Source: Heterobilharzia americana
Lineage: Eukaryota > Platyhelminthes > Trematoda > Strigeidida > Schistosomatidae
Assembly (NCBI GenBank): GCA_944470555.2
Contig: OX104129.1
Location: 65,341,747 to 65,405,746, forward strand
Reading direction: 5' to 3'
DNA length: 64,000 nucleotides
The position numbers and the translations under genes are program-made. Positions 58,801-64,000 of the stretch are shown here, in pieces; position 1 is the stretch's first letter; every line of letters starts with the position of its first letter. The notes below the pieces were generated by a model, which saw only the letters and a program-made list of their open reading frames with translations, made no database searches and was not told where the DNA came from.

Positions 58801-61626
58801 TATAAGGTTCTCAAATTTTAACTAATGATAACTTGATCTTCTGAAATAGTATTAGCTTTCTGTACCAAGTGCTTCATAAAATGGTAGTGTCATAAAGCTT
58901 AAGGATGACCAATCAGAGACGAAATCCCGAAAGTCAGACATTACTAAACCACCGATGCATTCTTTTAAAACTTATTTTTACTCAGTATAATTGTTTTTAT
59001 ATCATACTGTCGTTGATTGAACCGAATTGGTCGGTCTTCATTGGCATATGGGATCCTATGCGGATGCCTTGATATTACCGGTGCGCATCCTGGGTCCCAA
59101 TGCCAGATACTATCCATCATTACTATTTTTACTTAGTTAGATATCAAATCTGAAATGCAGTTGAATACTAAGCGTGATGACTCCATAGGATTGATTTTGT
59201 CTTAAGACCCCTTAGTTGTATCGGAATTCATTGAATTTTGAGTGTTCATTACCCTGAAAAAGATTCCGTGAAAATGACTAAATCTTTCAAAAATCAAATT
59301 GAATATTTAACCCTTCTTTTTCTCGATCAGATATGAATTTAAAAACAACTTCTGATATTTTACAATGCTTAAATAAATGATAAAACGAATCATTAATTAT
59401 TATTTCAAAGAATGTCAAAATATCTGATTAGTTAAGTGTAGAAAAAAGACAGTTTGGATCTATACACTTGCAATAACAGCATACTACTGATTAGACTATA
59501 AGTAGTAGACAAACATATCTTTGTGTATACCAGAATAAGGATTTGGTGTAGTTGTATTGTTTTTTTTTGAATATAGATGTATTCTGAGCTTGGGTTGTGG
59601 AGTGTGGTTCTTATCTACAGAGGAACTCTGATGAAAGTATTCAGTTTTTGTAATTAGAGATCTCATTAGTTGATTATTCTAAGTCGTTGAGGTCAACAAA
59701 TTTTAGTTGCGTAATTACAGACGACTGCTAGAACGCTACGAGTGTAATATATTGAGTTCCTGATAGTCATTGCTTTTAGGCTTATCTCTTAGCTTCAGTT
59801 GGAAACTGGATTACACGTAAATAGACACCCCAAATTCGAGTGGATATTGTTAGTGTAATCTTGTCAGACGTGAAGTGTAAGTATGGAACTCTTAACCTCA
59901 TAGTTATCAATGTGGTTGTCAGACAAATTAGCTGTGAATCCTATTTGCAAAAGTGGTTTTCAGTTTCATTTTACTTCATGAAATTGTTGTCAGAATGATG
60001 ACTGTCCATTGTCTCCTCATAAAATGCATCTACTATCATTCCGCTCAGGTGGTATGATCAATAACCAGTTAATTAATCAGTCATCCTCCCCACAGCTAAT
60101 CACATACAGTTCCCAAGAGTATTAGTAGATCTGACTGGGCACTATTTGTGATGCAGAAATAACGGTTGATTATCTCCGGTTAACATGATAAGAAAGCGAA
60201 ACATTCATTGGATCCATGTTTATGACAAGTAGTAGAACACACGATACACGTTTTGTCCTATTTGGGACTCGTCAACTGGATGAATCTGCACCCTGGTGAG
60301 TGATGTTGTTGCCATCGCAGGTATGTTTACCTGAAGAGTCACAAATGGGACAAAACGTGCATTCTAAATTTCACCAACATGAATACATCATCATAAATAT
60401 CCGGCAGTATTCAGCCATCCAAATAGGAGCCCATCTGCCAACGGATGTTGAGCAATTCAACCCTGTACAGCAACAGGGAATTAAACGTCTCAAAAAACAG
60501 AAACACCCATCGACTCAAGTAAAATTAAAACTTGGTTTTTGTTTTTTAACAAAAATAATAGCTTTATTCCAAACAATGTGTATGACAGTATGTAATTCTC
60601 GGCATGTAATTTTTCAACAAATTCACTCCCAGAACAACAATACTTTCAGACGAAACGGTTATTGCATCGGAATGATGTTGATAATAACAGCATGGAAGGC
60701 AACGATGTGAAACAGCCGGCTAGTTGTGGATGGGCAGCCGGTCCATAATGAAGAATCAACAGAAATCCAATAGTAATTTTGGTAGTGGTGGTTCTAAAAC
60801 CTGCAACTCAAGCTAAGCATCTGATGGACAGAAATATGATAGATTTTTTGCACCGAAAAGTCTATTTCCATGTAACGTAACGTTTTTTCTCTGCTTTGTT
60901 ATTGACTCGAGAAATAGAGAGTTGGAAACAGTTTAAAAATGTGCCAGAGTACATGATGTATTCAAAGGACATATTTAAATGATTTAAACAAATTGAAAAG
61001 AAAGAATTAGGAGGAAAATGTTCGATAGATAAATTTGGTAGCCCAAGGTTCAAGCAGGCTGCCGACAGATGGTTCGAGTTTAGTTTCAACCCTATGTAGA
61101 TTCAATTTTTATTTCAACTCGTATCATCAACCTATCTAGTAACTGATCTACCTTTAATTCAAATGGAATAAACTAGAAAATCTATTCACAATTAGTTCAT
61201 ATTAAACTTACGTTTATCTGATGCATATGAGTGTAAACAATTATTTCTACTATGACTATTATTTGATTCACAATTACAATCAGCTTCCCATCTACTGATA
61301 TATTTCAATTTATCATTATGATTCGATAGAAAGCATAAATTTTTAGGTTCATTCATTTCACTTTTAACCATTGATGAAATTGAATTCGATTGTTCAAGTG
61401 AATTATTGTTCAATAGAGAATTATTGGAAACATTGAAATATGATGAATTCTTATTGTTTTCATAATAACTTTGAAGGCTGAATGCATATTTTGATTTAAG
61501 ATTTTGTTCTAAATAATAATTAGTCTCTTTCTGTTCAAAATTCATTAATGAAGTTCTTGTTGAATTTAAGACATTTGTATCACTTTTTAAGGATGTCATC
61601 CAAGGTGTATTCATGGTTGTTTGCAT
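36845..61626 (-). CDS. Posterior-class (Abd-B/Post-2-like) Hox homeodomain protein
   Basis: Three minus-strand exons give a 269-residue protein. Exon 1 is 61630-61212 (ATG at 61626; donor C|gtaagt). Exon 2 is 51259-51117 (acceptor tttttaaag; donor caa|gtaagg). Exon 3 is 37096-36845 (acceptor ttgaag). Phases agree: exon 1 leaves one base that joins ct of exon 2, and exons 2 and 3 join in phase 0. The homeodomain is residues 143-202. It has Y8, Q12, L16, E17, Y20, R31, L40, W48, F49, Q50, N51 and R53. Its 'KPYSRHQLMILEKEY' and 'YVTRQRRWEIS' are typical of Abd-B/Post-2. It would act as a nuclear DNA-binding regulator of posterior patterning. Residues 1-138 are low-complexity and Asn/Ser-rich with 'ISRWEAD', and residues 203-269 form an unrecognised tail. 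An acceptor-like tttttag just before 61630 leaves open an upstream exon outside the window. Linking exon 1 to the homeobox exons is inference, from strand, phase and donor. Confidence 0.88.
37385..37640 (-). other. Unassigned GC-richer open stretch
   Basis: A 75-codon minus-strand frame (37620-37393) is richer in Ala and Pro than its AT-rich surroundings and starts 'MLGLGYMVFGTEQ'. I do not recognise it. It may be debris of a transposon not otherwise seen here. No splice signals tie it to the Hox gene, in whose intron it lies. Confidence 0.25.
37641..39604. other. Intron sequence, no gene recognised
   Basis: AT-rich. A tRNA-like minus-strand stretch near 38330-38405 (B-box-like 'ggctcgaatctc') may be an old SINE. 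Nothing else was supported. Confidence 0.4.
39605..39668 (-). ncRNA. Hammerhead-like motif in PLE terminal repeat (left)
   Basis: The minus strand has 'ctgatga', an imperfect stem II around 'cgtctaggatgac' and 'gaaa', followed by agct...agct as stem III and 'ctc'. It has the same order of parts as at 34852-34932. Stem I is not evident. Confidence 0.4.
39605..41400 (+). mobile_element. Penelope-like retroelement with inverted terminal repeats
   Basis: The body (about 40190-41130, plus strand) has RT thumb-region debris: 'KLNNRLAFLDVLITR' (about 40430-40475), 'LETEVCRKPTHRDEI' (about 40490-40535), 'TLFRRSKPQCST' and 'VNRLTTVFQKNTYPGNFV'. A GIY-YIG-type segment follows, with 'HYIGQSGRLLRICLHEHQ' at about 40922-40978, then 'LDRGNTKNAREFLEAWKSS'. 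Frameshifts break the coding region and the RT 5' part is missing. The ends, 39605-39985 (-) and 41032-41400 (+), are nearly identical inverted copies of about 370 bases. Each runs from the GIY-YIG C-terminal coding region through the 3' repeat. PLE terminal repeats are known to occur in inverted as well as direct orientation. Confidence 0.88.
41418..41760. mobile_element. Sm-alpha-like SINEs, inverted pair
   Basis: The part at 41418-41630 is a minus-strand copy without its hammerhead: B-box-like 'ggtttcgaac' antisense near 41450, then the 5' segment to 'cggatgct'. The part at 41626-41760 is the 3' half of a plus-strand copy (B-box 'gagttcgagacc', hammerhead, end at 'actatctatt'). The two meet at their 5' sides. 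Confidence 0.85.
41691..41749 (+). ncRNA. Hammerhead ribozyme, core conserved
   Basis: Core ctgacga and gaaa are intact. Stem II is gtc...gac with a 'ttagatag' loop region. Stem III is formed by agc/gct with no loop bases, as in related copies with minimal stem III. The predicted cleavage follows uuc at 41734. Stem I keeps the three inner pairs (cag/ctg) and the 'ggtacat' loop. Confidence 0.72.
41761..44028. other. Intron sequence, no gene recognised
   Basis: AT-rich intronic DNA without recognised repeats or exons. Confidence 0.45.
44029..44972 (-). mobile_element. RTE-like retrotransposon copy E/F, 3' segment
   Basis: It has the family's TAA-type 3' tail, C-terminal 'ISNKELTLTG' and 'LLYASETWHVTE' regions, an F-T-N-D-D-D-L box (44865-44885) and 'IPNQQQQAPITI'. 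It matches copy A from its 3' end to about A position 8975, then joins 44979, the 5' end of the family in the opposite orientation. Confidence 0.88.
44979..46930 (+). mobile_element. RTE-like retrotransposon copy E/F, inverted 5' segment
   Basis: It starts at the family 5' terminus ('actagttcactaattac') and runs through the endonuclease ('MGIWNVCTMYEPNEAAQIA' at 45234-45290, 'FADFCTFNDLVI' near 45795-45830) into the RT N-terminus ('PDGTPQEPL' near 46795-46820). It stops at about A position 9492. With 44029-44972 it looks like one insertion whose 5' half is inverted, with about 0.5 kb of element missing between the halves. Confidence 0.85.
47021..50427 (-). mobile_element. RTE-like retrotransposon copy G, essentially full length
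   Basis: This is a 3.4 kb minus-strand copy. Its endonuclease has 'VNVGTWNVRTMFEPSKAAQI' (about 50175-50115), 'LGICESRWNGSEL' and 'MGDMNAKL' (49730). The RT has 'KQRKQWADHFKKLLNRPP' (about 48830-48775), 'GPDGTPPEALK' (about 48660-48630), 'DSVDRQVIWKLLQYYGIP' (about 48230-48175), an F-A-N-D-H-L box (47908-47926) and 'IEKTEVMKIPHQ'. The tail is TAA-type. Frameshifts and stops are present. The 9-mer ttgctagtt lies at 47021-47029 and 50419-50427 and may be the TSD. Confidence 0.9.
50735..51010. mobile_element. Sm-alpha-like SINE, composite
   Basis: The part at 50738-50895 is a minus-strand copy whose hammerhead lacks the gaaac segment ('ctgacaaatcccagaaaggacgcg...'). The part at 50945-51005 is a plus-oriented 5' segment ('ggtttaatcaacaatggag'). 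It sits about 100 bases downstream of the homeobox exon donor. Confidence 0.65.
51867..53385 (-). mobile_element. RTE-like retrotransposon copy H, 5'-truncated
   Basis: The TAA-type tail (51867-51912) is followed by the family 3' region. The RT C-terminal half has an F-A-N-D-D-D-L box (52981-53000). The copy is more diverged than D or G and has several simple-repeat expansions (52545-52580 gcagt-type; 52776-52820 gtt/ggt). It ends near 53385 in the block equivalent to 'TEYRMAVNS' of copy G. The 7-mer ttagatg occurs at both edges, which is weak TSD evidence. Confidence 0.85.
52776..52820. repeat. (GTT)n/(GGT)n tract inside RTE copy H
   Basis: A trinucleotide run at the position where sister copies encode a short poly-Gln segment of the RT. 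Confidence 0.9.
53520..54260 (+). mobile_element. Penelope-like element fragment
   Basis: RT C-terminal debris ('KLHFLDI' near 53590) is followed by a GIY-YIG-type region: 'YLGKSGHAFHLCVHQHTSG' at about 54062-54118, 'WYDTFSLISTHVNIYKQEF' at about 54126-54185 and 'HDRGNSINARKMF' at about 54203-54242. It has the same order as the PLE at 40190-41130. It has many stops and no terminal repeat was seen. Confidence 0.75.
54280..54455 (-). mobile_element. Sm-alpha-like SINE
   Basis: Minus-strand copy with core 'ctgacga' intact but 'aaaac' in place of 'gaaac', so the second core strand is broken. The tRNA-like region lies at 54385-54445. Confidence 0.75.
54456..55189. other. Intron sequence, no gene recognised
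   Basis: AT-rich sequence with nothing recognised. Confidence 0.45.
55190..55385 (+). mobile_element. SINE of a third family with hammerhead domain
   Basis: The B-box-like 'ggttctgtccc' at 55216-55226 is followed by a hammerhead domain and a unique tail ('gtttccattgttcctccaac'), ending in 'aataaatcc'. Head and tail differ from the Sm-alpha-like copies. The tail is shared with the decayed copy near 23660-23700. Confidence 0.65.
55247..55298 (+). ncRNA. Hammerhead ribozyme motif, distinct from Sm-alpha copies
   Basis: Stem I pairs gagcacag with cagtgctc (seven pairs, one A-A mismatch). The core strand ctgacgg has one change (A9 to G). Stem II is gtc/gac, gaaa is intact, stem III is the self-complementary acagctgt, and cleavage is expected after guc at 55289. 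The core change may lower activity. Confidence 0.65.
55860..56160 (+). mobile_element. Penelope-like element fragment, RT palm
   Basis: The fragment begins near 'GPLVTGSF' and continues 'KNGQLKSTINDFQSYKSYVD' (about 55945-56005) with the catalytic 'YVDDIFIVS' (55993-56020). After frameshifts come 'ESKFYLDVELTRKTDGTL' equivalents at about 56105-56160. The wording is that of PLE reverse transcriptases, and the part covered is complementary to the fragment at 53520-54260. Confidence 0.7.
56161..58990. other. Intron sequence, no gene recognised
   Basis: It includes a slightly GC-richer stretch (56330-56850) with short overlapping frames on both strands, none recognised. The rest is AT-rich. Confidence 0.4.
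58995..59125. mobile_element. Sm-alpha-like SINE, rearranged
   Basis: A minus-oriented 5' segment ('ctgtcgttgattgaaccgaa' to 'cggatgccttgatat') is joined directly to the last bases of a plus-oriented hammerhead end ('gtgcgcatcctgg' to 'actatccatc'). The tRNA-like and ribozyme core parts are deleted. Confidence 0.65.
59126..60227. other. Intron sequence, no gene recognised
   Basis: AT-rich sequence with nothing recognised. Confidence 0.45.
60228..60380. mobile_element. Sm-alpha-like SINE fragments, inverted hammerhead pair
   Basis: A minus-strand hammerhead end (about 60245-60320; core ttgacga, caaaac) is followed within about 10 bases by a plus-strand one (about 60320-60378; core ctgaaga, caaaac). 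Both carry G12 to A in the second core strand, so neither is expected to be active. Confidence 0.7.
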
Positions 61627-61797
61627 AAATCTAAAAATAACTAAATAATGAGGGAGATTATGTGATAACATTATTTTAATACATGTAGTGATCAATACAA
61701 AAACAGAAGAGCATACATATTGAAAACTACCATTTTTACATGAAGTAGTCGCTTACTAAATTATTAGATCAAAAATTGTCACTGAATATAAGTCTAA

Positions 61798-62035
61798 TTA
61801 TCATTTTGACTATCTGAGATAACCATAGTTTGGTAGACTTGTATTAATACTCGGTGATGATTAAAGATGAAATGAGAATGTGGGCCACAGTGAGATTCAA
61901 ACCAGCAATCTCTGGGTTACCGGCACGACGTTCGACCAACTGAGCTACAGCTGATAGAGCATTTGGCCTGTAATCCGTAGATCAATGATTTGAATCTTGC
62001 CGTGGCCCAAATTTTCATTTCATTTTCCACTATAA
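61798..62035. mobile_element. tRNA-derived SINEs (family B), head-to-head pair
   Basis: A minus-strand copy at 61798-61952 ('tcggtgatgattaaagatgaaat' to 'caactgagctacag') meets a plus-strand copy at about 61950-62035 ('gctgatagagcattt' to 'ttgaatcttgccgtggcccaaattttcattt'). The two tRNA-like heads are fused at the A-box region. Confidence 0.75.
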
Positions 62036-62884
62036 TTCAACAGTAAGTCTAATTATTGAAAACATTGATAACCTCAAGAGAAAAGGTGTTAGTTTATCGG
62101 AAAACTTGGTTTTGCTTATGAAATAGAGAACAAAATGATGGATGAAGACAGTACGATGTCAAAAGTATAGCAAAAATCTGCGTTCATAATGTTGGTTTAC
62201 ATTGTTGTTCTCAAGTAGTTTTTAGACGCATTTACTTTTAAATGGAGACTGTTATTAGTTTTATACTTCTCAGAGGTTATATAGACTTTCAGTATACATT
62301 GATTGGTCACCAGAGAGCACCCGATTTCATGTTGTCTAGTCATCAGAACCAACCGTCTTCCATGGATCATTTTGCAAGTTGGTCACCAAACTAGAGGTCT
62401 TAGTATCATGGTGCACTTTAATAGATTTTATTAAGTTGGAGTTGATTGGCAGAAAGTCCTACTTCTCCTAGTTTTCATGCTTGTTGACACTCTTTATCAA
62501 GGCGTATATACAACCTCAAGAAAAGTGATGCCGCCCCAGCATTGCGGTCACAGACATTACCACTCAGCTATACGGGCCGTTGTTGATCTCCTGCTTAAAT
62601 GCAATTTCATGTGTCGTAGTTAGTCATACCCTCAAGAATGGGTTTACGAATTATGTATCTTAGTTTTTATTTCAGTAGTGTAAGAGACATAAACCAACAT
62701 ATATGTTTATGATGCCGTGGATCATTTAAATGGTACTATAGGAGTTTATCCAAGTATAGGGTGAAAGCAAACAGCCATAATTAACGGTAAACATTACACG
62801 GTATGAAAAGTATGTTTAGGGCTCTCAGTACAAAAGCAGTTCAGCGCTAAAGATGATAATTTATTCACTATCTATGTCGGTGCT
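62036..62884. other. No gene recognised
   Basis: AT-rich DNA upstream of the first Hox exon found. No promoter elements could be identified with confidence. Confidence 0.4.
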
Positions 62885-63030
62885 TGTATTATCTCATCAA
62901 TGATTAGACTGAATTGGTCACTCTCTATTGACATATAGACATCTGCGCGGATGCTTCGATACAGCCTGTAGTCTCGTTTTTATGATAATGATCGATAGTG
63001 GCTTACAGTGGAATCCAAGGCATGAGTTTC
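62885..63030 (-). mobile_element. Sm-alpha-like SINE, internally deleted
   Basis: A 5' segment ('gattagactgaattggtcac' to 'cggatgcttcgatac') and the terminal 'gatagtggcttacagtggaatcc' remain. The middle is missing. Confidence 0.6.
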
Positions 63031-63754
63031 ACTATCTGTTCGTTAATTTAAATATAAACACAACCATGTTTGACTGAATCCACCAGATAACATGTCAAAG
63101 ACTAAATAACACGTACAAAACTAGAATATACTCTCTAAATCAGATTTTCATAATCCATGAATTCTAACACTTTTGAATGCCCTATCGATATTTGAAACAG
63201 CTAACAGTTGTGTAGATCGATGGTAGCACTAAAGGTAACTGGTATTCTTTGAATGAATGTTATCTAGTCTTAGTTTATTAAGGTTATCTAAGTGAAATTC
63301 ATCATTTCTCAAGGAAAAATGAGTGATCCAATTGATTCTACATTGAAATACAAAATATAAAATAAATTTTCCTTGGGATATAGTGTCGAATATGCCTACA
63401 CTGATTATTTGGCAGAAGAACTAGCACATATGACTACAATATTGTTCCAAAATAACTGAAATCCCTGCTTGTGGTCAAGAAAGCTTACTTAAAAAAAATG
63501 GTAGATAACTCGGTTGCATATTATTCTTTTAAAATACTGAATAAAAGTGATATATTTTAGGGATGAATTACACGGTGTATAAGACAATGTGCAGGAAACT
63601 GATGTCTAAGTGCTCACCTACGACTGAATGAAGCACTACACTGGGTGTAGTCAAGATTTGCTTTAACGAATAACTTATGCAACAATTGAGTTGTAAGTGG
63701 TATAAAACTATCATCATTAGCTATTACAAAGGTTTTCTGCAGCTAGGAATATTC
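63031..63754. other. No gene recognised
   Basis: AT-rich, nothing supported. Confidence 0.4.
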
Positions 63755-64000
63755 AAGGGCCGTAGTCTATTTGGTGCCTAGTAGGAGAATCCAGAACGGT
63801 GACTTCGTCTTATTTGGAACTCGTCAGCTGGAAATTCTTGCACCCCAATGAGTGATATTGTCCCAGCTAGGACACTGTGGCGTTTGAAATGATGAGTACT
63901 GGGACCAAGCCTCAGTGAAAACAATATCACTTACTGGGGTGCAGGTATATTCAGCTGGCTAGCCCCAAGCGGGACGAAACACGAGTGGTGGATTTCACTG
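63755..64000. mobile_element. Sm-alpha-like SINEs, inverted pair, cut by window end
   Basis: The minus-strand hammerhead end (about 63765-63845) has core ctgacga and 'gacgaag', and the plus-strand end (about 63925-64000) has 'ctggcta' and 'ggacgaaac'. The intervening arms ('gcaccccaatgagtgatattgt' region and its inverse) form a long hairpin. The plus copy continues past the window. Confidence 0.7.

Larger units (their letters stand above)
51260..61211 (-). other. 9.95 kb intron upstream of the homeobox exons
   Basis: It is bounded by C|gtaagt at 61212/61211 and ttaaag at 51260. It holds RTE copy H, two PLE fragments and several SINEs. Confidence 0.75.

Noticed and set aside
60300..60710. 136-codon plus-strand frame
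   Set aside because: It starts inside a SINE fragment and continues into AT-rich intron with no recognisable domain or splice context.

Overview
The window looks like nuclear DNA of a schistosomatid blood fluke, probably Schistosoma. It is AT-rich, has very long introns, and is packed with decayed retroelements of types known from schistosomes: RTE-like and CR1-like non-LTR elements, Penelope-like elements (PLEs) with GIY-YIG ends, and tRNA-derived SINEs carrying a hammerhead ribozyme (the Sm-alpha type). Only two host protein-coding genes could be supported. Everything else is intron or intergenic DNA with repeats.

Gene 1 (+ strand) is the 3' end of a lysosomal Pro-X carboxypeptidase (peptidase family S28). 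It has exons at 14335-14522 and 19523-19790, joined across a 5.0 kb intron whose donor appears to be GC rather than GT. The exons carrying the N-terminal part and the serine nucleophile were not found. Gene 2 (- strand) is a posterior-class (Abd-B/Post-2-like) Hox gene. It has exons at 61630-61212, 51259-51117 and 37096-36845, and introns of about 10 kb and 14 kb. The long intron splits the homeodomain between positions 44 and 45. The two genes converge.

Layout: 0.4-2.6 kb, decayed RTE-type fragments (family II). 5.9-11.8 kb, a CR1-like element split by a nearly full-length RTE copy (A). 12.5-13 kb, two tRNA-SINEs. 14.3-19.9 kb, carboxypeptidase 3' end. 18.3-21.3 kb and 27.0-29.1 kb, arms of a large interrupted inverted repeat. 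24.9-26.3 kb, truncated RTE copy B with an 11-bp target-site duplication (TSD). 27.5-28.2 kb, RTE fragment C and a SINE with an intact-looking hammerhead core. 32.8-34.4 kb, RTE copy D with a 10-bp TSD. 34.8-35.4 kb, an inverted PLE pair with a 14-bp TSD. 36.8-61.6 kb, the Hox gene. Its introns hold a PLE with inverted terminal repeats (39.6-41.4), an internally inverted RTE insertion (44.0-46.9), a full-length RTE copy G (47.0-50.4), RTE copy H (51.9-53.4), PLE fragments (53.5-54.3 and 55.9-56.2) and many SINEs. 61.8-64.0 kb, more SINEs, several as head-to-head inverted pairs.

I see no rRNA genes, convincing functional tRNA genes, CRISPR arrays or bacterial features. All identifications are by eye from motifs and self-comparison inside the window. 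Repeat boundaries are accurate to roughly 10-30 bases unless a TSD fixes them.
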